A stretch of 39,623 nucleotides of DNA from an uncultured Dialister sp. (GTDB lineage: Bacteria > Bacillota > Negativicutes > Veillonellales > Dialisteraceae): positions 1 through 39,623 of the forward strand of contig CAKPUX010000015.1 in assembly GCA_934193095.1 (NCBI GenBank), written 5' to 3'. Position numbers and translations under genes: made by a program. Shown here piece by piece: positions 25,170-33,184 of this stretch. The first letter of the stretch is position 1. The number at the start of each line of letters is the position of its first letter. A model generated the notes under the pieces. The model was not told where the DNA came from, searched no databases, and saw only the letters and a program-made list of their open reading frames with translations.

Positions 25170-25484
25170 TTAGAACTGCTGAGTGCCGGAAACACCTGCA
25201 AGACGAGATGCAGAGGTCCAGCCACTTCTAGCTGCCGGGCGGATGGAGACGATTTCGCCGCCACCCATCGCAACGATTGCAGCAGCGATTGCTGCTACAA
25301 CTGCACCATTGTCAGCTGCTTTAGGAGCTGCTGCTCTAGCTGGAGCGGCTTTCTTCGGAGCTGCTGCCGGTGCCGGTGCTGCGGACTGATTGAGAGATGA
25401 ACGTACCTGCCAGATCATGATCAGCGCTACTACTGCTACGATAGCAGCAAATACCGCGATATACATAACTGTGTTGTTATCCAT
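25170..25484 (-). CDS. mmdD: Methylmalonyl-CoA decarboxylase delta subunit (OadG-like)
   Basis: This 104-residue protein has one N-terminal membrane helix (about residues 7-26), an Ala/Pro linker, and a conserved short C-terminal block with AAIAAAIVAMGGGEIVSIRP, typical of the delta/OadG subunits that hold Na+-pumping decarboxylases together at the membrane. I choose the ATG at 25484 because AAAGGATG lies just upstream. It sits between the alpha subunit and the biotin carrier. Its presence argues that this decarboxylase is membrane-bound and pumps Na+, even though the beta subunit gene is not in the window. Confidence 0.85.
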   Translation of the reverse strand: MDNNTVMYIAVFAAIVAVVALIMIWQVRSSLNQSAAPAPAAAPKKAAPARAAAPKAADNGAVVAAIAAAIVAMGGGEIVSIRPAARSGWTSASRLAGVSGTQQF

Positions 25485-25526
25485 CTGTACCCATCCTTTC
25501 AATTAGAGTTTTTCTTGCAGCAAATA

Positions 25527-27056
25527 TTACAGCGGAATGTTGCCGTGTTTCTTTGCTGGATGTACTTCGTGCTTGGAAGCAAGCATCTTCAGTGCATTGA
25601 TGATTGTCGGACGAGTGTTTCTCGGATCGATAACTGCGTCTACATAGCCACGTTCAGCAGCTTTGTATGGAGTTGCGAATTCTTCGACGTATTCAGCTGT
25701 ACGCTGTTCTTTGTTCGGGTCTTTCTTGAAGATGATGTTTGCAGCGCCTGCAGGTCCCATAACAGCGATTTCAGCGGTTGGCCAAGCGAATACCTGGTCA
25801 GCGCCCTGTTCACGGGAGCACATAGCGATGTAGGAACCACCGTAAGCTTTACGGAGGATCATGGTGATCTTCGGAACGGTTGCTTCGCAGTATGCGAACA
25901 GCATCTTAGCGCCGTGACGAATTACGCCGGCATATTCCTGCTGTTTGCCTGGCAGGAAGCCTGGTACATCGACAATGTTTACAACCGGGATGTTGAAGCA
26001 GTCGCAGAAACGGATGAAACGAGCGGATTTATCGGATGCATTGTAGTCAAGGCAGCCTGCCATGAATGCTGGCTGGTTTGCAATGATACCAACGGTCTGT
26101 CCGTCGAAACGTGCGAAGCAGGTAATGATATTCTTAGCGAATTCTTTAGCTACATCGTAGTATTCACCGTTATCTACAACGGATTTGATAACGTCATACA
26201 TGTTGTATGGAGCGTTGGAGTTTTCTGGCATGATGGTATCGAGAGCCGGATCGGTTCTGGTCGGATCATCACCGGTTTCAACGATAGGAGCATCTTCCAT
26301 GTTGTTGCTCGGCAGGAAGGAGAGCAGGTAACGAATCTGTTTAATGCAGTCTTCGTCGTTGTCGCAAGCGAACTGAGCTACACCGGAAGTACGGTTGTGG
26401 GTCATAGCGCCGCCGAGTGCTTCAGCGGTGATCTTTTCGCCGGTAACGGATTCAACAACTGCCGGGCCGGTCAGGAACATCTGGGATGTTTTTTTGACCA
26501 TGTAAATGAAGTCGGTCAGAGCTGGGGAGTATACAGCGCCGCCTGCAGATGGTCCCATGATAGCAGAGATCTGGGGAATAACGCCGGATGCAATGGTGTT
26601 GCACCAGAAGATCTTGCCGTAGCCAGAGAGTGCATCGACAGCTTCCTGAATACGAGCTCCGCCGGAATCGTTCAGGCCTACGCAAGGAGCACCGACTTTG
26701 AGAGCCAGTTCATTTACGTGAACGATCTTAGCAGCGTGCATTTCGCCAAGGGAGCCGCCTTCAACGGTGAAGTCCTGTGCGAATGCGAATACGAGTCTGC
26801 CATCAACGGTACCGTAACCGGTAACAACGCCTTCGCCCGGGAGATCTTTCTTTTCCTGACCGAAGTTGTGGCAGCGGGATTTTACAAGGGCATTGACTTC
26901 TACGAAAGTGCCTTCATCAAACAGAAGAGCCAGTCTTTCACGAGCAGTCAGTTTGCCTTTTGCATGCTGTTTTTCAACTTTCTTTTCTCCACCCATAGCC
27001 TCTACGTGAGCGAGGTTTTTGTGAAGAAGTTCAATTCTTTCTGCAACAGTTGCCAT
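25527..27056 (-). CDS. mmdA: Methylmalonyl-CoA decarboxylase alpha subunit (carboxyltransferase)
   Basis: This 509-residue protein is of the acyl-CoA carboxyltransferase family (two crotonase-type halves), the size expected for MmdA or propionyl-CoA carboxylase beta. Family blocks include HAKGKLTARERLALLFDEG, the oxyanion-hole segment LNDSGGARIQEAVDALSGYG, MGPSAGGAVYSPA, DVPGFLPG and the final PTAEIAVMGPAGAANI. It moves the carboxyl group of (S)-methylmalonyl-CoA onto biotin, giving propionyl-CoA. The start has TTGGAGG 7 bases upstream. Two stable hairpins lie immediately 5' of the ribosome site. The context (epimerase, mutase, delta subunit) favours decarboxylase over carboxylase. Confidence 0.95.
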   Translation of the reverse strand: MATVAERIELLHKNLAHVEAMGGEKKVEKQHAKGKLTARERLALLFDEGTFVEVNALVKSRCHNFGQEKKDLPGEGVVTGYGTVDGRLVFAFAQDFTVEGGSLGEMHAAKIVHVNELALKVGAPCVGLNDSGGARIQEAVDALSGYGKIFWCNTIASGVIPQISAIMGPSAGGAVYSPALTDFIYMVKKTSQMFLTGPAVVESVTGEKITAEALGGAMTHNRTSGVAQFACDNDEDCIKQIRYLLSFLPSNNMEDAPIVETGDDPTRTDPALDTIMPENSNAPYNMYDVIKSVVDNGEYYDVAKEFAKNIITCFARFDGQTVGIIANQPAFMAGCLDYNASDKSARFIRFCDCFNIPVVNIVDVPGFLPGKQQEYAGVIRHGAKMLFAYCEATVPKITMILRKAYGGSYIAMCSREQGADQVFAWPTAEIAVMGPAGAANIIFKKDPNKEQRTAEYVEEFATPYKAAERGYVDAVIDPRNTRPTIINALKMLASKHEVHPAKKHGNIPL

Positions 27057-27081
27057 TCTTACACCTCCAAAAATTTTAGGG

Positions 27082-27121
27082 ACCCCCGTGAGGGGGATGC
27101 CTTACCCCGGTGGGCAAGGCA
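27082..27121 (-). promoter_or_regulatory. Paired hairpins in the mce-mmdA spacer
   Basis: On the minus strand TGCCTTGCCC/GGGGTAAGGCA and ATCCCCC/GGGGGT form two adjacent GC-rich hairpins between the epimerase stop and the mmdA ribosome site. There is no T-run after them. They look like RNA processing or stabilising elements that would raise mmdA message relative to the upstream genes. This role is inferred. Confidence 0.5.
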
Positions 27122-27136
27122 TTTGCCATCGTTCAA

Positions 27137-27589
27137 TTAAGCCTTGAAGGATGGGCCGCCTGGGCGTTCTGTCAGTTCAAGCAGAAGGCCTGTAGCCTTT
27201 GGATGCAGGAAAGCGATGTGACAGCCGCCAGCACCGATACGATATTTCTTATCGATGAGCGGAACTTCTTTAGCCTGCAGGTCAGCAAGGCAAGCTTCGA
27301 TGTCGTCGACACGAAGTGCTACATGCTGGAAACCATTCTTGCCGCCGTTTGCTTTTTCGATGAAACGAGCAATCGGGCCGTCCGGAGTGGTGGAACCCAG
27401 GAATTCGAGTTCGCATGCTTCGGTCTGAGCAGACGGTTTGAAGAAGCTGGTGGTTACATGCTGTTCTTCGACGGTTTCATCCGGAAGGGATGGATCCAGT
27501 CCAAGGATGTCTTTCATCTGCTGTTTGATCAGCTGAAGATCTTTAACAGCAACGCCTACATGGTCCACACAAAGTACTTTGAATGCCAT
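27137..27589 (-). CDS. mce: Methylmalonyl-CoA epimerase
   Basis: This 150-residue protein is a vicinal-oxygen-chelate/glyoxalase-fold enzyme that converts (R)- to (S)-methylmalonyl-CoA. It opens with VDHVGVAVKDL (metal-binding His) and has CELEFLGSTTPDGPIARFIEK. The block GFQHVALRVDDIEACLADL gives the second His, and LLLELTERP near the end carries the metal-binding Glu. It lies 20 bases after meaB and just ahead of mmdA, exactly where the pathway needs it. Confidence 0.95.
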   Translation of the reverse strand: MAFKVLCVDHVGVAVKDLQLIKQQMKDILGLDPSLPDETVEEQHVTTSFFKPSAQTEACELEFLGSTTPDGPIARFIEKANGGKNGFQHVALRVDDIEACLADLQAKEVPLIDKKYRIGAGGCHIAFLHPKATGLLLELTERPGGPSFKA

Positions 27590-27609
27590 AATAAACTCCT
27601 CCTTTAAAA

Positions 27610-28548
27610 TTATTTGAATATTTTGCCTACAATGGAATCAACGACCGTGAACGGATCTGTCTTCCGTTCAAAGACTTGTTCCACGCAGTCACTAAATTCA
27701 CCCGTCGAGGAAATATTTTCCTCAATATGACGGGAAATGCGATCGTGAATCATTTCGAGCATCTCGCTTCTAGCCCGTTCACGTCTTCTTTCTTCAAGGA
27801 GACCGGACTCTTCGAGGTACTTTCTATGTTCGCCCAGAGCTGCTACTACTTCGGCTACGCCCTGATCTTTGTTCGCGATCGTTCTCTCAATCGGAGGACG
27901 CCAGTTCTGAGCTTCGCCCAGATCAAGCATCATTTCGATTTCGACGTTCAAACGATCTGCGCCATCGCGATCACATTTGTTGATGCAGAATACATCACCA
28001 ATTTCAAGGATACCTGCTTTGATAGCCTGAATATCGTCGCCTAGTCCAGGTACGAGCACAACAAGTGTCGTATCCGCATTTTTAACGATATCAACTTCTG
28101 ATTGTCCTACGCCTACTGTTTCGATGAGAATGACATCGAGACCGAAAGCATCCATCAGTTTGACCGCATCTGCAGTCTTGCGGGAAAGTCCGCCGAGGCT
28201 GCCGCGCGTACCCATACTACGGATATAAACACCCTTATCCAAGGTCAGGTCGTTCATTCTGATACGGTCACCAAGGATGGCGCCGCCGGAGAATGGACTC
28301 GTAGGATCGATGGCTACGATACCTACAGTTTTGCCCTGCTTACGGAACTGCTTAATGAGGGCATCTGACAGTGTGCTCTTACCCGCACCAGGCGCACCAG
28401 TAATACCGATGACCTGTGCACGACCGGTATGGTGATAGATTTCTTTCATGACATCTTCAAATCCATCCCGTTCGTCTTCAACGATGGTAATTGCTCTCGC
28501 TAAGGCACGTCTGGATCCATTCCAAAAATCCTTCATAGAAAATTCCAT
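27610..28548 (-). CDS. meaB: Methylmalonyl-CoA mutase-associated GTPase MeaB (copy 2)
   Basis: This 312-residue G3E GTPase has P-loop GAPGAGKST, IDPTSPFSGGAILGDRIRM, ETVGVGQSE and NKCDRDG as the guanine-binding motif. It lacks the N-terminal extension of copy 1. The start at 28548 is preceded by AAAAGGCGG. The longer frame to 28632 runs across the intergenic spacer. It lies between the B12-binding mutase protein and the epimerase and is probably the dedicated chaperone of the McmA1/McmA2 mutase. Confidence 0.93.
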   Translation of the reverse strand: MEFSMKDFWNGSRRALARAITIVEDERDGFEDVMKEIYHHTGRAQVIGITGAPGAGKSTLSDALIKQFRKQGKTVGIVAIDPTSPFSGGAILGDRIRMNDLTLDKGVYIRSMGTRGSLGGLSRKTADAVKLMDAFGLDVILIETVGVGQSEVDIVKNADTTLVVLVPGLGDDIQAIKAGILEIGDVFCINKCDRDGADRLNVEIEMMLDLGEAQNWRPPIERTIANKDQGVAEVVAALGEHRKYLEESGLLEERRRERARSEMLEMIHDRISRHIEENISSTGEFSDCVEQVFERKTDPFTVVDSIVGKIFK

Positions 28549-28668
28549 GGATGCACCGCCTTTTCGAAGAGTAAATAATATAGTTGCAATGGGACTGAGT
28601 ATCCCCCCAGCCCCATGCAAGCTACATTTCAACTAATAAACTGTCAAGCTAGTCAGTCTAAAAGTCGA

Positions 28669-29064
28669 TTATTTTACGTTTTCTTTAATGAAGTCGATAA
28701 CTTCTTTGGTTGGTGTGCCAGGAGTGAAGATAGCTTTTACGCCAGCTTCTTTCAGGCCTGGGATATCGGATTCCGGAATTACGCCGCCGCCAACTACGAG
28801 AACGTCGCTCATTCCTTTAGCCTTCAGTGCTTCAACAACTTCCGGGAAGAGGGTGTTGTGAGCGCCGGAGAGCAGGGACAGAGCTACAACATTAACGTCT
28901 TCTGCGTCTGCTGCTTCAACGATCTGTTCAACGGTCTGACGAAGACCGGTGTAAATAACTTCCATGCCTGCATCACGAAGTGCACGAGCAATAACTTTTG
29001 CGCCACGATCATGTCCATCAAGACCCGGTTTAGCTACCAGTACTCTGATACGTTTGTCTGCCAT
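28669..29064 (-). CDS. mcmA2: Methylmalonyl-CoA mutase, B12-binding subunit
   Basis: This 131-residue protein is a free-standing cobalamin-binding domain. It starts RIRVLVAKPGLDGHDRGAKV, where DGHDRG holds the cobalt-ligating His. It continues with LSLLSGAHNT and the Gly-rich VVGGGVIPESD, and ends in GVKAIFTPGTPT. This is the split arrangement known from archaeal-type mutases, where the catalytic and B12 domains are separate proteins. It follows mcmA1 by 62 bases and has a TGGAGG ribosome site. Confidence 0.96.
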   Translation of the reverse strand: MADKRIRVLVAKPGLDGHDRGAKVIARALRDAGMEVIYTGLRQTVEQIVEAADAEDVNVVALSLLSGAHNTLFPEVVEALKAKGMSDVLVVGGGVIPESDIPGLKEAGVKAIFTPGTPTKEVIDFIKENVK

Positions 29065-29126
29065 TGTAAATTACCTCCAGAAATATTTGAGTAATGTAAT
29101 TATCTTTGCTTCAGGCTGCCCTTAGA

Positions 29127-30788
29127 TTAGAGGGTGTTGTGCGGTTTGTATTCGCCGTAAACTTTACGCAGAACGCCGCAGATTTCGCCTTCGGTGCAGT
29201 ATGCACGTACGCAGTCGAGGATGACTGGCATGAGGTTGATGTGGTCTGGGCCTTCAGCCGGAGTCTGAGCTGCTTTTTCAAGTTTAGCCAGTTCTTCAGC
29301 AACTTTAGCCTGGTCACGGTTTGCTTTATCCTGAGCGAGCTGAGCTTTCTTCTTTTCGCCAACGGATGCGTCGATTTTCAGCAGGCCGGTAACCGGTGGT
29401 TCTTCCATGGTGAATTTGTTGACGCCAACGATGGTTCTTTCGCCGGATTCAACAGACATCTGCCAAGCGTAAGCAGCGTCCTGAATTTCTTTCTGGATGT
29501 AGCCTTTATCAATAGCTTCTACTGCGCCGCCCATTTCATCGATCTTGCGGATGTATTCTTTAGCTTCTGCTTCGATAGCGTTGGTCATAGCTTCAACATA
29601 GTAGGAGCCGCCGAGCGGGTCAACTACGTCAGCCAGGCCGGATTCGTAAGCTACGATCTGCTGGGTACGCAGAGCGATGGTTACGGATTCAGTGGTCGGC
29701 AGAGCCAGAGCTTCATCGCGGGAGTTGGTGTGCAGGGACTGGGTTCCGCCCATAACTGCTGCAGCGGTCTGGAGAGCAACACGGATGATGTTGTTGTTTG
29801 GCTGCTGAGCGGTCAGCATGGAACCAGCGGTCTGGGTGTGGAAACGCAGTTTCATGGACTTGCTGGATTCTGCATGGAATCTTTCCTTCAGAATGGTAGC
29901 CCACAGACGACGGGATGCACGGAATTTAGCAACTTCTTCGAGTACGTTGTTGTGAGCGTTCCAGAAGAAGGACAGACGGCCTGCGAATTCATCGATCTTC
30001 ATGCCAGCTTTCAGAGCTGCTTCGATGTATGCGATACCATCAGCGATGGTGAATGCGATTTCCTGAGCAGCGGTGGAGCCTGCTTCACGGATATGGTAGC
30101 CGGAAATGGAGATGGTGTTCCACTTCGGTACGTTTACGGAGCAGTATTCGAAGATATCGGTGATCAGACGCATGGACGGTTTAACCGGGAAAATGTAGGT
30201 GCCGCGAGCTGCGTATTCTTTCAGGATATCGTTCTGGATGGTGCCGCGAAGAGCAGTTGCCGGAACGCCCTGTTTTTCAGCTACAGCGATGTACATAGCC
30301 AGCAGTACGGAAGCCGGTGCGTTGATGGTCATGGAAGTGGAAACTTTGCCGAGGTCGATGCCGTCGAACAGTCTTTCCATATCGTAGAGGGAGTCGATAG
30401 CTACGCCTACTTTACCAACTTCGCCAGCTGCCATCTTGTCGTCGGAGTCATAGCCGATCTGGGTTGGCAGGTCGAATGCGCAGGACAGGCCGGTGCCGCC
30501 GTTAGCAATCAGGTATTTGTAACGTTTGTTGGATTCTTCAGCGGTGGAGAAACCAGCATACATACGCATGGTCCAGAGTTTGCCACGGTACATGGTCGGC
30601 TGTACGCCACGGGTGTATGGATATTCGCCCGGGAATCCGAGGTCTCTTTCATAGTCGAAACCTTCGAGATCGAGTGGGGTGTACAGGTTCTTGTGTTTCA
30701 GACCAACTCTTTCCGGATGTTTTGCGCACTGTTTTGCATAGGTGTCATTGTAAGCTGCAAGTTTAGCTTTCAGGGATTCGTTAGACAT
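29127..30788 (-). CDS. mcmA1: Methylmalonyl-CoA mutase, catalytic subunit
   Basis: This 553-residue protein is the TIM-barrel part of the split mutase, with RGVQPTMYRGKLWTMRMYAGF, SISGYHIREAGS, LRFHTQTAGSMLTAQQPNNN and VDPLGGSYYVE in order, and no C-terminal B12 domain. The length is normal for this form. It makes (R)-methylmalonyl-CoA from succinyl-CoA together with McmA2. The ribosome site AGGAGGAAGATGAACTC is unusual. The stretch from the first GG to the U before the last C can pair with the exposed linkers of the structured RNA at 13.73-14.44 kb. A promoter and a 230-base structured leader precede the gene. This is therefore a second, differently regulated mutase beside MutAB. Confidence 0.96.
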   Translation of the reverse strand: MSNESLKAKLAAYNDTYAKQCAKHPERVGLKHKNLYTPLDLEGFDYERDLGFPGEYPYTRGVQPTMYRGKLWTMRMYAGFSTAEESNKRYKYLIANGGTGLSCAFDLPTQIGYDSDDKMAAGEVGKVGVAIDSLYDMERLFDGIDLGKVSTSMTINAPASVLLAMYIAVAEKQGVPATALRGTIQNDILKEYAARGTYIFPVKPSMRLITDIFEYCSVNVPKWNTISISGYHIREAGSTAAQEIAFTIADGIAYIEAALKAGMKIDEFAGRLSFFWNAHNNVLEEVAKFRASRRLWATILKERFHAESSKSMKLRFHTQTAGSMLTAQQPNNNIIRVALQTAAAVMGGTQSLHTNSRDEALALPTTESVTIALRTQQIVAYESGLADVVDPLGGSYYVEAMTNAIEAEAKEYIRKIDEMGGAVEAIDKGYIQKEIQDAAYAWQMSVESGERTIVGVNKFTMEEPPVTGLLKIDASVGEKKKAQLAQDKANRDQAKVAEELAKLEKAAQTPAEGPDHINLMPVILDCVRAYCTEGEICGVLRKVYGEYKPHNTL

Positions 30789-31019
30789 GAGTTCATCTTC
30801 CTCCTAAAAAAGTAAGTATGTAAAACTCTAGGAAGCCTTTTCCTTGACTTCGGTGGCCGCGACTTTGTGTTCTTCTTACCACTTACATAGGATCTATCTT
30901 CCCAATGGGGTCACGCAAAGCCCTTGGCTGCTGCAGTGCTCATTCGAGTCTTCTTGCAGCAGCGATTGGGGACTCTTGCTGACCCATGTATTGACACTGT
31001 CATGTGACAGATATCACCA
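30789..31019 (-). promoter_or_regulatory. Structured leader of the mcmA1 operon
   Basis: About 230 bases of untranslated leader fold, on the minus strand, into one long hairpin. GGGTCA (plus 30980-30985) pairs with TGACCC (30908-30913), GCAAG with CTTTGC, and GCTGCTGC (30956-30963) with GCAGCAGC (30927-30934). The apical loop contains GACTC, which could pair with GAGTC in the 5' arm, giving a pseudoknot or an alternative fold. A smaller hairpin CTGTCACATGACAG precedes it. It looks like a cis-regulatory RNA, but I do not recognise the class. Confidence 0.55.
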
Positions 31020-31025
31020 TAGGTA

Positions 31026-31069
31026 ATTATACAGTATTATCTGTATTTGTAAAGCATTAAATGCTTTAC
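31026..31069 (-). promoter_or_regulatory. mcmA1 operon promoter overlapping a palindrome
   Basis: TTTACA (plus 31048-31053), a 16-base spacer and TATAAT (31026-31031) form a good minus-strand promoter. The -35 box lies in a perfect 9-base palindrome (GTAAAGCAT, 3-base loop, ATGCTTTAC; 31049-31069), which sits just after the CoA-transferase stop. It may be a regulator site or a weak terminator for that gene. Confidence 0.7.
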
Positions 31070-31095
31070 CTCATGCGGCTTCTTGAATAATTAAA

Positions 31096-32643
31096 TTATT
31101 TCTTGAAGTGCATGTCGCCGGTTTCAGCGAGGCTTTCATGGAATTTGAATGCTTCTGCGAGGAGATGCGGGGTCTGGCTTTCGCCGCAAGCTGCACATGC
31201 TCTTTCGTAGTAATCCATGAGCTGGTCTCTGTAAGACGGATGAGCCACGTTGTTGATGATGACCTTTGCTCTTTCTTTCGGGGACAGGCCGCGAACATCA
31301 GCGACGCCCTGTTCAGAAATGAATACATGGGTATCATGTTCGGTGTGGTCAACATGAGAGCACATCGGAACAACTGCGGAAATCTTGCCGCCCTTAGCGG
31401 TGCTGTGGCAGAAGAAGCAGGACAGGAAGCCGTTACGAGCAAAGTCGCCGGAGCCGCCGATACCGTTCATCAGCTTGGTGCCGCTTACATGGGTGGAGTT
31501 TACATGGCCGTAGATATCCATTTCCAGTGCGGTGTTCATAGCGATGACGCCGAGACGACGAGCTACTTCGCCATTGTTGGAAACTTCCTGCGGACGAAGG
31601 ATGATCTTCTTGCTGTATCTGTCGATGTTGTCGTAGAAGCGTTTCAGTCCGTCCGGGGATGGGGACAGGGAAGTACCGGAAATCATGTCGATCTTGTCTT
31701 TATCGATCAGGTCGAACATACCATCCTGAATAACTTCGGTGTATACGGAGAGGTTCTTGAAGTCAGATTCTACAAGGCCATGGATAACAGCGTTTGCTAC
31801 GTTGCCTACACCGGACTGCAGTGGGAGCAGGTTTTCCGGCAGTCTGCCATGTTTAACTTCGTTTTTCAGGAAGTCAATCAGGTTGTTGCCCATAGCTTCT
31901 GCATCGTCATCGAGCGGAGCGAGTGCGCGGGTAACGTCTGGCAGATCGCATGGAACGATAGCAACGATCTTTGCCGGATCGCATGGGATGTAAGGAGTGC
32001 CTACACGGTCGCCAGCGGAAGTGATCGGGATCGGTTCACAGTGCGGCGGGTTCTTTCTCATGTAGATATCAGCCATACCTACGAGAGCCAGCGGCTGGGT
32101 GGTGTTGACTTCTACGATGACTTTCTTAGCGGTATCTACAAATACCGGAGAGTTGCCGATTGCAGTGGTGGTGTACAGTTCGCCGTTCGGTCCGATCTTG
32201 CAGACTTCAACTACAGCGACATCTGGGCCAGTGACACGTTCACCTTTGGCATTGGTGAAGAAGCCGGCACGGATCTGCTGAGCTACATGAGACAGGTGAA
32301 GATCGAAATAATCCAGAGCACCAGCATTGATGGCTTTTCTGAGGTTGCCATTGGTCTGGTATGGCATACGAACTCTTACGCCGTTTACAGCGACCAGTTC
32401 GCCATCGATCTGGGAGCCAGTGGAAGCGCCGGTCCATACGTCTACCTGGAACGGAGTTTCTTTCATACGTTCTGCGAGTTCATGCATGGTGATCTTCGGA
32501 TAGCCGCATGGGGTGAATCCGGAAATACCAAGGATGTCGCCTGGCTGAATCATAGCTGCTGCTGTCTTAGCGTCGCAAATTTTTGCTTTCAGGTCTGCGC
32601 CTTCTACTCTGCTAAGGAATTCGCTATCATTGGTGTCGATCAT
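31096..32643 (-). CDS. Succinyl-CoA-forming CoA-transferase (acetyl-CoA hydrolase/transferase family)
   Basis: This 515-residue protein is of the Cat1/Ach1 class that moves CoA between propionyl-CoA or acetyl-CoA and succinate. Visible blocks are GDILGISGFTPCGYPK, the long Rossmann-like first half, LSVYTEVIQDGM with the catalytic Glu, and GGSGDFARNGFLS with FISEQGVADVRGLSPKERA at the end. The start is placed at 32643 because GGGAGG lies 9 bases upstream, while the first ATG nine bases earlier touches the ribosome site. It opens the propionate cluster and closes the succinate cycle by recycling CoA from propionyl-CoA. The donor preference cannot be read from sequence. Confidence 0.93.
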   Translation of the reverse strand: MIDTNDSEFLSRVEGADLKAKICDAKTAAAMIQPGDILGISGFTPCGYPKITMHELAERMKETPFQVDVWTGASTGSQIDGELVAVNGVRVRMPYQTNGNLRKAINAGALDYFDLHLSHVAQQIRAGFFTNAKGERVTGPDVAVVEVCKIGPNGELYTTTAIGNSPVFVDTAKKVIVEVNTTQPLALVGMADIYMRKNPPHCEPIPITSAGDRVGTPYIPCDPAKIVAIVPCDLPDVTRALAPLDDDAEAMGNNLIDFLKNEVKHGRLPENLLPLQSGVGNVANAVIHGLVESDFKNLSVYTEVIQDGMFDLIDKDKIDMISGTSLSPSPDGLKRFYDNIDRYSKKIILRPQEVSNNGEVARRLGVIAMNTALEMDIYGHVNSTHVSGTKLMNGIGGSGDFARNGFLSCFFCHSTAKGGKISAVVPMCSHVDHTEHDTHVFISEQGVADVRGLSPKERAKVIINNVAHPSYRDQLMDYYERACAACGESQTPHLLAEAFKFHESLAETGDMHFKK

Positions 32644-32756
32644 TACTATCATCCTCCCAAAAATATAAAAATATCAAAAGTCCAGTATACCTGCGAGCTT
32701 TCTCTATGGCCTGGAACTTTTTGCCTCATAAAAACACAGCCGTGCTTCCGAAGTAA

Positions 32757-32888
32757 AAGAAAAAGGAGTTTTTTCTGCATTCATATGACCGCATGTAAAC
32801 ATGTCTCATAGCATCAGAAAAACTCCTCCTTGGTATCATCGGTCTTGCCGACTGTATTTATGACCTCTCAGTCATCAATGTTATTATA
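32757..32888 (-). promoter_or_regulatory. CoA-transferase promoter and attenuator-like leader
   Basis: An extended -10 (TGATATAAT, plus 32883-32888) starts a leader of about 230 bases. It folds into two small hairpins (ATGAC/GTCAT and GTCGG/CCGAT) and then a long hairpin, GGAGTTTTTCTG with CAGAAAAAACTCC (32764-32829), followed by TTTTTCTTTT. The last part has the form of an intrinsic terminator ahead of the gene, which points to attenuation or a riboswitch. I could not match the 5' part to a known aptamer. Confidence 0.55.
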
Positions 32889-32889
32889 T

Positions 32890-33184
32890 CACACTTTTTT
32901 ACAAAGATTCGTAAAAAGTAAGCTCTTTGTTTTTAAAATTCTCATAGGCATGTTATAAATAATTCCTATTAGACAAATCATCAATTATGTGACTTATAGA
33001 GTGCATGTTAGGAAATCACAAACTCTAGCAGTGGAAGTTATCGGAAATGGGTTCGGGGGGTAGCCCATGGAGCATGGTACCCTTTGATTACATTTGAAAG
33101 CCTCGCAGAAATGGTGGTGCGGCACATAAAAGTTTGAAGGCAGGGATGAGTGGCTAGGGATTAGGGATTGGGGATTAGGAGTGA
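32890..33184. repeat. Upstream spacer with a repeat mosaic
   Basis: AT-rich DNA to about 33040 shows no gene. The mosaic follows: GGGTAGCCCATGGAGCATGGTACCC (in parts), a TTTGAAAGC segment, a degraded GCGGCAC hairpin copy near 33117-33140, and GKGAYTR heptamers with G-runs at 33150-33182, reaching the stop of the ligase gene. Confidence 0.75.

Noticed and set aside
32830..32880. Fluoride-type riboswitch in the CoA-transferase leader (GATGA and CCGATGATACC looked similar)
   Set aside because: The pseudoknot partners and the spacing of the fluoride aptamer are not present, and the gene has no link to fluoride export.
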